This document shows positions 1-9,799 of a stretch of 26,327 bases of DNA, in pieces. The notes under the pieces were generated by a model. That model ran no database searches. It was not told the DNA's origin and saw only the letters and a list, made by a program, of their open reading frames with translations. Within the stretch, counting starts at the first letter, position 1. Every line of letters begins with the position of its first letter. This stretch comes from Vitrella brassicaformis (taxonomy: Eukaryota > Sar > Vitrellaceae): positions 30,408-56,734 of the forward strand of contig CDMY01000123.1 of NCBI GenBank assembly GCA_001179505.1. The letters run 5' to 3'. The position numbers and the translations under genes are program-made.

Positions 1-95
1 CCCCCCCCCCCCCCTCCCACACACACACAGAGGCAGAGGGAGAGGGAGAGGCACACACACACACACACATATATGCACCAATCACCGGTGATTCA

Positions 96-1310
96 GGTGC
101 GTGAGGTGTCGGTATTGGAGAAGGTCAACGACCACACGGACGTCCTGTCGGCCTGCATCGAGTCGTCCACCACCCGCCACGCGCACGTGCGCATGTGCCT
201 GCTGCGGGCGGTCAAGTACCTCCCCAACGACATGTCCTTCATGCTCGTCTACACCTCCGTCAAGCACCAGAAATACGCTCAGTCGAACCCCAGCCATGCC
301 ACACGAATTGTCAACGGAGGGAGCGAGCGGCACAAGCACGTGGAGATCAAACCTTCTGGTGGGTGCGGTCACAGAATGCATTGCCATGCCCACACACGTG
401 TGTGAGGATGTGTGTGTGTGTTGGGTGGGGCTCAGGTGTGCTGATATTGCCGCTGGACGACACCGCGTGTCAGCTCAACATCTCCGCCATGCTGTCCTCC
501 GAGTCCATCGTGCTCTTCAGGTGCATATATGCCACTCCTCCACCCAGAGGAAGCCGTCTCTCTCCCTCTCTCTCCCTCTCCCTCCCTCCCTCCCTCCCTC
601 TCCCTCTGTGTGTGTGAGCAGTGCCGAGTTGCTGGGCGAGTCGAACCACTTGTGGACGTCCCTGGCCAACCTGCACAAGCTGCTGTCGTTCCTGCACCCC
701 CTGCCGGCTGACATGGCCACGCAGATCGTCAGCTACCTCACCCACACCCACACCCACAGCCACTCCTACACCCCGATGGCGGCCATGCAGCAGCAGAGAG
801 GAGGGTACAACTACAGCTACAGCCGGGGGTACTCCTCGCCCTTCCCTGCTGCTGTCCCTGACCCGCACGCGCCCCCCGCACAGCCACACGCACATCAACA
901 ACACCCCTTGCGCAGCAGTGGCTCACAGCCTTTGTCTCACGGTGGGTGGGCCAGCAGGTGTAAGTGTGCCGTCATCTCACGTGTGTGTTGCGGGGCGGGG
1001 TGGTGCAGGTGAGCATGACTCGCCCAGTGTGTCCTCCCTGCCGTCATCGCATTCGCACTTCGGCGAGTCCCCAGCGGCAGACACCACGACCACCACACGG
1101 GGCGGTGGCGACCCCGACAGCCAGAACGATCAGAATGATGACGAGGTGGGCCCCCAGGCACCCCCACTTTATCATCCTCTGTCTGTCTGTCTGTCTGATC
1201 GTTAGGCTCCCCCGCCCCCACCGAGTGGTTTGCTGCGCGGTTTGGGCGCTGGGTTCATTGCTGAGGGGCACAGCCGGGCAGTGGCGGGGGTGGGCGGCAT
1301 ACGGGAATGA
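96..1310 (+). CDS. Unknown protein, 3' part (5' end outside the window or unresolved)
   Basis: Five exons can be joined in phase: about 96-358, 436-520, 622-941, 1009-1145 and 1206-1310 (TGA at 1308-1310). All four introns are GT-AG, 60-101 nt long, and rich in CT and GT repeats. The first visible exon follows an acceptor-like ATTCAG at 90-95 after CA-repeat sequence, so upstream exons probably lie outside the window. An in-frame ATG at 73 is the alternative start. The conserved-looking part covers the first three exons (VREVSVLEKVNDHTDV, then RMCLLRAVKYLPNDM, then VLILPLDDTACQLN, then SAELLGESNHLWTSLANL) and looks mixed alpha/beta and soluble. The C-terminal half is low complexity: a His/Thr run (THTHTHSHS), Tyr/Ser/Pro-rich sequence, Asp/Asn-rich acidic sequence, and a last exon opening with APPPPPSG. 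I recognise no family. The exon structure is well supported by phase; the function is not known. Confidence 0.6.
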
Positions 1311-2579
1311 GTGATGGAGTGATGTGACTGACTGACTGACTGACTGATGTGTGCATGTCTGTCTGTCTGTGTGTATGCCGGCGAGATTGATTTGATTTGT
1401 TGTGTGCACTCTCTTTATTTGTTTGTCTGTCCGTATCATCATCGTCAATCACCCACCCCACACCCGACCGACCCGCCCCCCACCTATCCGTTCCAACTGA
1501 CTAGATGTCACTCACGTACTCGGGAAAACCGGAATGACACAAAGCGCATCGCATCGCATTCACTCACACGCACGTTACGCACAACAAACAGCACATGGAG
1601 AGATCTGTCTGTGTGATCACGTGATGTGATAGATGGATGCCATCGATCGGCCAAATCACTAGTCAACTACTAAGTGGGGCAGAGCTCCGCCTTAGTGGGT
1701 GGCTTCGGGCACGACAAATGCATGTAATGTCCTCAATAAGATCGTACGAACCGTGCCACCCCGCCCCCGCCCTCCCACTCTCCCCCAGCCCTACCCAACA
1801 CAACACAACACAACACAACGGAAACAGTGAACTGAATGGACGAAGCGTCTGCTGCACTTCTCTCACTCACTCACACAGACAGTGGTATGGAATAAACACA
1901 CTAACATGACATGCACTCACTCTAAAGACATTACAGAGAGAGACCGTGACGGAGCAAGACCTGCTGTCTTTGCCTCCCTCCGCCACCGTCTCCTTCTCTC
2001 TCCATCCTTTCATCGCCATGCATCTCGCCCAGCACATCAGCACATGAAGATCATGAAGATCTGTCTGTCACGGTGGAGCAAGCTTTGAGGCAGGCAGGCA
2101 GCACTCACTCAATAAGAATGCTCGCTCATCGACTCGATCGACTAAAGCAGAGAAAGGCTCATAGAATAGACAGACGGACATGAAATTGCAGGCAGCATGA
2201 AGAGAGCTTTAAATAGCCACCACATAGAGTGAGAGGAGGGGAGGGGAGGGGTGGGCTGAGTGACCCGAAATGTATCTATCTTCATGGAGATCGAAAGATG
2301 AGAGAATTGCGAGAGAGACCCCACCCCACCCACATGCGGCACGCAACGTGCAACCAAAGCACAGTAGCATCCATCTCAATCCATCAAGGCCACACGGAAG
2401 GAAACAACCAAAACCCCTCCTCCCATCTGCCGGCCAGTGTGTGTGTTGTAAGGGAGGTAAGCACAACGACCCAAGACAGACACGATGGCCAGACAAGAGC
2501 CCAGATGAGATGGGGTGGGGGAGGGAGACCGACCGGGAAACATTGGCACGCAACGCAGAGACATACCCAGTCTCTCTCG
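1311..2579. other. Intergenic region between convergent gene ends
   Basis: No convincing gene is seen. The stretch lies between the 3' ends of two convergent genes. It holds short tandem repeats: TGAC units near 1325-1346, GTCT units near 1357-1375 and CACAA units near 1798-1818, plus CT- and GA-rich tracts. The ORFs here are short, lack codon bias and change frame with the repeats. Both 3' UTRs probably end inside it. Confidence 0.6.
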
Positions 2580-4017
2580 CTACTTGCAGTCCTTGGTGCA
2601 TCCGCCCTTGTGCTGCACGGGCTGCTGCTGCTGCTGCTGGTGCTGCACGTAGGTGGTGTGGACGATCTGGTGGGCCGCTATGGTGTGGGTCGCGAGGCAC
2701 TGGACGCCCTCCAGTGTATAACCCTGACACACAAGACAAGACAAGACAACACACACACGCCGAGAAAGAGAAAGAGAGAGAGAGAGGGTGTGCGCCAAGG
2801 AGAAACAGATGCATGCATCTGTCTCTGTCTCACCTTTCCACACACATATTGGGCAGCGGCGCTCTCCATTGCGTAGCACTTGCCCTTGCCCATCTCCATG
2901 TTGTCAGGACACTCCTGCAGGGCGGCCGTGTGCTCGTACCGCACGCACGAGCCGTCCTTCAGGGCGCTGTCCGGCGGGCAAGACGCATACTTGGCCGCCT
3001 GCACACACACACACAGTCATGTGTCGCTCCGTTGGTATCATGCTGCTGCCTCTCATCCCTCTTGCTCTCTCTCTCTCTCTGTGTGTGTGTGTGCTGGGGG
3101 GGAGGGAGGGTCCCTATTACCTACCGTCTTGATTTGTGTGCAGGTGTCGCCCACGAGGTCGTATCCCTTGGTGCACCGGAGCTGCTTCTGCGTGTACCGT
3201 GCCGCCACACACGAGTTGCCCTGCCTCTCATAGCCGGATGGGCAGGACACTGCAACAGCCTCCCTCATTTCCTAGACACACACACGCACACACACACAGA
3301 GATGCATTTGCAGCCCGATTCTCTCTCTCTCTCCCTCTGTGTGTGTGTGTGTGTGTGTGGTGGAGAGAGGGCACCTGCACACAGGCGTCGCCACTTGGTG
3401 TGTGTCCCGGCGGGCACTTGCTGAGCATGTCGGCGGTGATCAGTCTGGTGCATGCGCCGGTGTCGCTGGCCGCATAGCCCTCGGGACACTTCTGCTGCAT
3501 CGCCACATCAGTTCTCTGCACACACACACACACAGACAGACAGACAGACACACACAGAGAGAGAGAGAGAGGGAGATGTGTCTTGGGGTGGATGTGTGTG
3601 TGTGTGTGTGTGAGTGTGATTACTACGTGCCTGGACGCATCTGTTGTCTTCCTGTTGATAGCCATCGGGGCACGAGTAGAGGTAATCGAGGACGGTCTTC
3701 TTGACGCAGAGCTCCTTCGACTCACCCTCCTTGGCGTAGCCAGCCGGGCACACAAACGTCCCTGCAGACAGACAACAAAGCCCAAAACACTTTCTCCCTC
3801 TCTCTCACTCTCTCTGTGTGTGTGTGTGTGTGCATGGTGTTAGTTAACATGGTGTTGACTGACCAGGTTCGTATCTGCAGCTGGATGTGGTCTTGTGAGC
3901 GGCCTCCCCGGCGCACTTCTCACACAGCACCCCACCGTCAGAGCCGGTGACCTCGGACTGCTTATAGTCGGCGGGACACTGCATCACCTTTGCCTACACA
4001 CACAGCCCACACACACG

Positions 4018-4055
<38 letters not shown>

Positions 4056-4465
4056 TGTGTGTTTGGGGTACCTGGGTCTCTCGCGCGATGCACTGTGATA
4101 CGGCTCTGCTCTTCTTGCCCCTACTCGACGACGCCGAGACCGTCTCCTCACCTGCACACACGACACACAACAGGCAGGCATGCTGCTGCCTCTCATCCCT
4201 CTCTCTCCTTCTGTCTCCCTCCCTCTGTGTGTGTGTGTCTGTGTGTGTGTGGTGCTTACTCCCGTCGGGGCAGTATCTGTTGAGCTCTGCGTACTGCGTC
4301 ATGGTGCAGGAGGCGCCATCGGCCGCCTGGACGGTGTCTGGGGGGCAGTAGCTGATGAGCTGCGCCTCGAGGGTGCGCTCGCACTTGTCGGCCGCCATGC
4401 TGTAGCCATCCTGGCAGTAATACTCGTACGCTGCTGTCGTCTGCACCACACACACACACACACAT

Positions 4466-4496
<31 letters not shown>

Positions 4497-5446
4497 TCGT
4501 GTGCGTGTGTGGGGATCTCATCTCATCTGATCTACCTTCTTGAGACAGTCGTTGCCCATGTTCTCATAGCCCTCCGGGCAAGACTTGATGACATCCGCGC
4601 TCGCGTAGGCCACGCACTGGTCGCCGGTGGCAGTGCCCTCGGCGCAGTAGGCCACGGCTTGCTTGGTGTAGGTCATCTCACAACTCTCGCCAACGTCCTG
4701 ACGACCACACACACACACACAGACAGACAGACAGACAGAGAGGGATTCGCACACCCACAGCCACACCCACACAATGAAGACCCACACTGACTGACCTGGT
4801 AGCCAGAGTGGCAGAGGTACTCGGGGGCGAAGGCGGTCTGCTTGACGCAGCCCTGGTTGTTGAGGGTGTAGCCGTCTGGGCAGTAGGTCTTGATGGCCTG
4901 GGTCACCTTTTTCACACACACCATCTCCTTGCCGCCGCCGTGCGCACTGTACCCAGATGGGCACTGGGCCTGCAACAGACAGACAGAGAGGAGGGCTGCG
5001 GTGCGGGGCGTCCAGGAGGGAGGCCTGCTGTGCGCCTGCTGTGCGATCGATGCATTCCTTACCTTGGCCGCTGCAGCGACCACCTTGGAGCACTCAGTCT
5101 CATCCGATTTCTCATAACCCTGCACACACACACACACAGAGACAGACAGACAGACAGATTGACACCTAGAGTGCCCCGCAATCACATCAATCAAACACAT
5201 CAATGTGCTGTGCTCTTTTGGCACAGAGATCTCTGCTCCCTCACTCACACTCACCTTGGGGCACACATACTCGTACGTCACCTGCGCCGCCGCTGCCCCA
5301 CCCCCCTTGCTGCCGTGGCCGTGGCCGCCATACTTTCTGTACTTGGCGTGGCCACGGTGCGAATGCGGGCCGGCAGACGCCAGCTGCAGCTGCAGTCCAC
5401 CGAGGATGGCTGCACAGAGCGCGAGTAGGGCCGACAAGCGCACCAT
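2580..5446 (-). CDS. Oocyst wall protein (COWP/OWP-like), cysteine-rich, secreted
   Basis: Twelve exons on the minus strand: 5446-5255, 5119-5063, 4969-4796, 4697-4536, 4440-4260, 4151-4072, 3993-3864, 3761-3631, 3515-3375, 3271-3125, 2998-2834 and 2723-2580 (TAG). They total 1704 nt, or 567 residues, and every join keeps frame. The start MVRLSALLALCAAILGG begins a clear signal peptide and is followed by a short Gly/His-rich stretch. The rest is about 19 cysteine modules of the form C-P-x-G-Y-x(5-10)-C separated by 10-14 residues, for example CPDGYTLNNQGC, CPEGYENMGNDC and CPPGHTPSGDAC. This is the hallmark of apicomplexan oocyst wall proteins, whose disulfide-linked modules build the protective cyst wall. 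The C-terminus has a short Gln run and ends CTKDCK. Several introns cut inside or between modules in phase 0, which suggests growth by exon duplication. Intron 8 (3516-3630) needs a GC donor. Family call is strong; a role in a cyst or spore wall is inference from the family. Confidence 0.85.
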
Positions 5447-5914
5447 GATGGCAGATCTTTGCTGATCTTTGCTGATCTTTGCTGGTGTTCGTGAGTGAAT
5501 GGGCGGAGTCGTAGATCTTTTGATGAGGGCGGGGCAGGGCAGGGGTGGGCGGCAGGACGTTCGGTGGTGCGGGGGTGAGCCAGTTGGTGAGTGCTATCTC
5601 TCGCGGTGGAGAGGGAGATGACCGTTGAGATGTAGCCGTTGAAGTGCCAAAATAGTGGCCCACGTGATGGTGGTCAATCAATTCATTGCCGTGTCGGTGT
5701 CTGGCACACTAATCAGCACGTGCACCTTCTTCACGCACACGCAGCTCGCCAGCAAAACCGTTCTCTCACGGAGAGAGAGGCAGGCAGCCCACGCTACTTC
5801 CGCTCACACATGGACAGACAACTCGTCTGCACCACGCACAAACCAGACAAGACACACAAAGAGAGAAAGGGCACGTCCTCCCTCCCTCCCTCCCTCCCTC
5901 CCTCAGTAAGTCGA
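5447..5914. other. Intergenic: 3' flank of mtnB and promoter side of the oocyst wall gene
   Basis: Between the stop of the mtnB-like gene and the start of the oocyst wall gene, both on the minus strand. It contains the 10-bp tandem repeat, a GGGC-rich stretch near 5525-5580 and a CCCT-repeat tract near 5878-5904. No ORF here has coding character and no recognisable RNA gene is seen. Confidence 0.5.
5454..5483. repeat. Three tandem copies of a 10-bp unit just upstream of the oocyst wall gene start
   Basis: GATCTTTGCT occurs three times without mismatch, ending 7 nt upstream of the start codon at 5446 when read on the minus strand (as AGCAAAGATC). It must lie in the 5' leader or core promoter of the oocyst wall gene. 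A related GATCTTTTG lies about 30 nt further upstream. Function unknown. Confidence 0.7.
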
Positions 5915-7034
5915 TCAGCCACCCATCCCCCTATCGCTCACAACCTGCTGCTCCACCCCCACTCCCACCCCAGCAGCAGCCGCCTCTCCGTTCTCGAGCT
6001 TCCGCTTCTTCCCCCCCATCACGGCCACATCAGACCCCAGGACGAGTGGCGGCTTGGTCCAGTCGATGCCCAGCTGCTTCATGCGCACGGCCGCTTCGAA
6101 GAGGTAGTCGAGGCACTCGGCTTGCGTCTTGGCCTGCACCCAGCTGTCGCCCCACACGTAGACGCCGTGCCGGCGCACCAGCACGGCGGCGGCCTTGGGG
6201 TAGGCCTTGATGGCCGCCGTCAGGTCGTCGGCCAAATCGCACTCGTGAGCCGTGTTCTGCATGGGAAGAGAAGAGAGAGAGAGAGAATGAGAGAGAGGCG
6301 AACACATTGGGGAATGCTTGTGTGGTCGTGCTGTGCTGCGTGCCTCGATGATGGGAACGACGAGGTGGTCGTGGTAGCCGTGCCCCTTGATGCCCTTGAT
6401 CATCTCGAGGCACGTGATGCGGAACTCGCTAGCACTCTCGTCCAAAACCGTCGCCAGCATCGCGTTCAGGCTGTGGCTGTGCAACACAGCTCCTGACCAC
6501 ACACACACACACACACGAACACACACACACACGAGAGGGTCATGTGAGCGTCTGTGTGTCTGGCTGAGTATCTGTGTGCTCACCAGCCCCCCTGAGGGTG
6601 TATGCGGCCATGAAGAGAGGGGCACACTGGCTGAGCTTCAGGTGGGAAGGGCCGGTCACCACGGCGCCTTGGCTGTCGAGCTCGAAGATCTCGCCGGGCT
6701 GGATGCGCTCCTTCTGCACACCTGCATGACATGAGATGAGCCAACCAAACACACCACACACAGCCGCGTCCATCTCCCTCCGTGTGCAGTGAACTGTGTG
6801 GGTCGTGTCCACTGACCTGAAGGGGCCATGTAGATGGTGTCGCCCTGTTTGATGCTCATGCCGCCACCAGTGCCGGACGCCCACCCTGACAGGACAGCAC
6901 AAGGGCAGAAACGCACACCAAGATCATAGATCTCGTCCTCGGCAGCGAGTACCTTTGTCATAGAACAGGCGGCAGAGCTCACAGATGCGCTCCCGCGCAT
7001 CATCCGCCGGAGGTGGTGCCCCGTTCGCCGACAT
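5915..7034 (-). CDS. mtnB: Methylthioribulose-1-phosphate dehydratase (MtnB/APIP), class II aldolase fold
   Basis: Five exons: 7034-6953, 6885-6817, 6721-6584, 6492-6344 and 6256-5915, totalling 780 nt or 259 residues, all joins in phase. The enzyme dehydrates 5-methylthioribulose-1-phosphate in the methionine salvage pathway, in the cytosol. Family motifs appear in order: [11 protein letters not shown] and IYMAPSG near the N-terminus; [35 protein letters not shown] at about 101-104 (two zinc ligands); EMIKGIKG with the catalytic glutamate near 126; VVPII; and RRHGVYVWG with the third zinc ligand His near 176. The length fits eukaryotic APIP (about 240) plus a Lys/Arg- then Gly/Val-rich tail not expected in the family. 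The last intron (6343-6257) uses a GC donor (GAG/GCACGC); it is 87 nt, a multiple of three, and has no stop, so retention would give an in-frame insertion. The Glu-Asn join it creates fits the family sequence. It is divergent from the CobW gene, 174 bp away. Confidence 0.92.
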
Positions 7035-7208
7035 CCGGACGCGCCTAAGGCTTCACGCAATTCTGCGCCTGTGAGACGTCGGCAGCCTCCAGTGTAGGGT
7101 TTCTGCTTAGGGTCCGATGGCTTTCGTAGGGTGGGTCATTTTGTTCAGCTGGAAACTACAGCTGCGTTCGTTCGTGTGCCTGTCGCCCTTCCCCCCTCGT
7201 CCCTCACG
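7035..7208. promoter_or_regulatory. Shared divergent promoter region of mtnB and the CobW-type gene, with telo-box-like elements
   Basis: Only 174 bp separate the two start codons. At 7095-7102 lies TAGGGTTT, the reverse complement of the plant telo-box AAACCCTA, and a second TTAGGG lies at 7107-7112. In plants such boxes sit in promoters of translation and growth genes; their meaning here is inference. No TATA box is evident. Confidence 0.45.
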
Positions 7209-9799
7209 ATGAGCAACTGGGATGTGCCCCCTCCTCAGTATGCCGGCGGCTTCAGCGAAGCCCACTACCAGCAACAGCAGCAGTACCACCAACAGCAGCA
7301 GCAGTACTACCAGATGCAGCAGCAACAGGGCTTCAGCGATGCCCACTACGCCAACGCACCGGCACAGGACCCGCACCAGATGCACCAGCTCATGCACACC
7401 AAGAGGGGTAAGCCAGAGCACCCCTGACGGACAGACAGGCACACGTGTGTGTGTGTGGTCAGTTCCTGTGACGATTCTGACGGGCTATCTTGGCTCGGGC
7501 AAGACCACACTCCTCAATCGGTACACACACAGGCGGCTGAGGGTCGGACTCTGAGTGAGACACTCCGTCTCTGTGTGTGACGTGTGTTGTCTTGTCAGCA
7601 TTTTGACTGAGCATCACCACAAGAAATACGTTGTCGTCGAGAACGAGTTTGGAGAGATCGGTGGGTATCCGACAGAGACAGACAGACAGACAGAGACCGA
7701 CAGGAAGGCTTGCTCACCTTACCCCCTCCCTCCCTCCCCTGCCTGTGTGTGTTGTGTGTCTGGCCTGGCTGTCTCTGTGTGTGTGGCGTCCATCCCATCC
7801 ATCCGTCAGGCATAGACAACTCCCTGGTCAAGGAGAAGCTCAGCGCCGATGACGTCATCGAGCTCAACAACGGCGTGCTGTGCTGCGGCATCGACCAGGA
7901 CATGCTTGGCGTCCTGCCAGAAATCATCAGACAGCGACAGGTCCGCCCCCCCGCAGTCACCAACACAACACACCCCTCCCCTCAACCGCCTCTCCATCGC
8001 ATCAACTCAACTCAACTGTCTCTCTCCCCCTCTCTCTGTGGGTGGCTCTGTGCTGTGCTGTGCTGTCATGCATTCTGATGCGCAGGGCAACTTGGACGGC
8101 ATCATCATCGAGATGTCAGGTCTGGCCAACCCTGCCCCGGTGTGCCAGATGTTCATGCGCGACAGGATGATGACGGAGGTCGCCAGGCTCGACGGCGTCG
8201 TCACCATCGTCGACGCCAAACACATCTGCCAGCAACTCGACCGTACGCCACGGCACGGCAACACACATAGATAGCTATGACACACACAGAGAGGGGATGG
8301 AGGGAGGCCAAAGGTAGTGGGGTGTGGATGGACGCCTCCCCCTCCATCCAACCGTCCGTGTGTGTGTGTGTGTGTGTGCGTGTCTGCAGGTCTCGTGCAA
8401 GAGGAGGAGCTTCCGCCTGGCGAGGTTCCGGCCGACTACGAATACGAGAACGAGGCCACAGAACAGGTGGGTGCCTATGGGGTGGGTGTAGCTCTCTGTC
8501 CATTGCATGTCCCTCCCTCGCTCCCTCCCTCCCTCTCCCTCTCACTCTGTGTGTGTGTGTGTGTGTGTGTGCAGATTGCGTATGCCGACCGCATCGTGAT
8601 CAACAAGATCGATTTGGTGACCGAGGACGAGCTGGCCTCCATCAAGAAGCGCATCGGCTCCATCAACGGCTCGGTGGAGCTGCTGACCTGCAAACACGGC
8701 CAGGTGGACCTCAGCAAGGTCTTCGGCATCGACGCGCAGTCACTCAAGACCATCGAAGACGAGCATGAGGACCACCACAAGGACCACCACCACAAGGACA
8801 AGGACCACTGCCATGAGCACCATGACGACGAGCACGGCCACGGCGACGAGCATGACCACCATGACCATGAGGAGGGGGAGAAAAAGGGCCACGGCCACGG
8901 CCACGGCCACGGGCACGGGCACGGCCTCGGCCACCACCACGACCACGTGCACAACCAGCATGTGAACAGTGTGGGGTTCGAGTACGAGGGCCCCCTGGAC
9001 AGCGAGCGCTTCTACGAGTGGGTGCAGGCACTCATCGAGCTGGAGGCAGCCGACCTCTACCGATACAAAGTGCGTGAGTGGCCCTCCCCGCCATACCCGA
9101 AACACACACCTACACCCATGAAAATTGTGGCTGGATGCTCTGTCTGTCTCTTTGTGTGTGTGTGTGTGTGTAGGGTGTGTTGTGGATAGCCAACGAGGAG
9201 CAGAAGTTCGTCTACCACGGCGTGCACTCCATCTTCGACGGCAACTTCGGATCAGAGTGGAAACCCGGCGACAAACGCGTCTCACAGGTACCCCTCCCCT
9301 CCCCTCCCCGCCCCCCATCCACACACACACATAAGGTACCCATCTCCTCTCCCTCTGCCTCCCTTCCTCTCTCGTGTCGTGTCAGGTGGTGTTTATCGGT
9401 CGTGACCTGGACCGCGACGAGCTGTACGAGTGCTTCCAGTGGTGCTGGGCCACGCCCGAGAACGCCCAGGCGGAGCCGCCCGCCTTCATCAAGCACATGT
9501 ACTCCCAAGAGATGGAGGCGGAGCGTGCCGCCGCCGCGCACCAGCAGGCCATGCAGGAGGCTCAGCAGCAGGCCCTCATGCTGCAGCAGCAGCAAGCCAT
9601 GCTCATGATGCAGCAGCAGCAACAGGCCGCCATGATCATGGCACAGCAGCAGCAGGCAGCCCAGCAGCAGCAGCTGCAGCAGCAGAAGGGGTCTCCGTCG
9701 GCGCCGCCCCCCTACACACCTGAGCAATATGGCTACCTCCAGCCGCAGCAGCAGCCGTCAGGCCAGCACGACTACCCATCGCAAGCACAGGGGCAGTGA
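7209..9799 (+). CDS. CobW/CBWD-type G3E GTPase, putative zinc metallochaperone, with His-rich and Gln-rich regions
   Basis: Nine exons: 7209-7407, 7463-7520, 7599-7660, 7810-7940, 8086-8242, 8390-8466, 8575-9069, 9174-9287 and 9386-9799, totalling 1707 nt or 568 residues with all joins in phase. ATG 7209 is the first in-frame ATG; the frame upstream offers only a GTG. Residues 1-66 are Gln/Tyr-rich. The GTPase domain follows: P-loop GYLGSGKT (74-81), ENEFGE (about 100-105), the metal-site region NGVLCCG (127-133), EMSGLANPAP (159-168) and NKID (238-241). Residues about 289-357 are a long His/Asp/Gly-rich metal-binding loop, and the CobW C-terminal domain follows to about residue 465. The last 100 residues are Gln/Ala-rich. 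Family members move zinc or cobalt to client proteins using GTP. The first cysteine of the usual GCxCC motif is Val129 here, so the metal site may be altered. Expression may be linked to mtnB through the shared upstream region. Confidence 0.9.
8295..8349 (+). other. Intronic hairpin in the CobW-type gene
   Basis: Inside the intron 8243-8389, the 14 nt at 8295-8308 (GGATGGAGGGAGGC) pair with 8334-8349, which has two extra Cs as a bulge. The loop is 25 nt. It would shorten the distance between the splice sites. No function is known. Confidence 0.5.

Noticed and set aside
2270-3424. A 384-residue open frame on the plus strand
   Set aside because: It is antisense to the oocyst wall gene; its openness comes from the repeat-rich introns and GC-rich exons, while the minus-strand exons carry the conserved cysteine modules.
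3001-4500. Regularly spaced CA/GT repeats that look like an array
   Set aside because: They are intron tracts at varying spacing, without identical repeats separated by unique spacers, so not a CRISPR-like array.
7131-7208. N-terminal extension of the CobW-type protein
   Set aside because: The upstream start would be GTG; the first in-frame ATG is at 7209.
8475-9330. Long minus-strand frames across the His-rich part of the CobW-type gene
   Set aside because: They are antisense shadows of the repetitive His/Asp codons; the plus strand has the family motifs.
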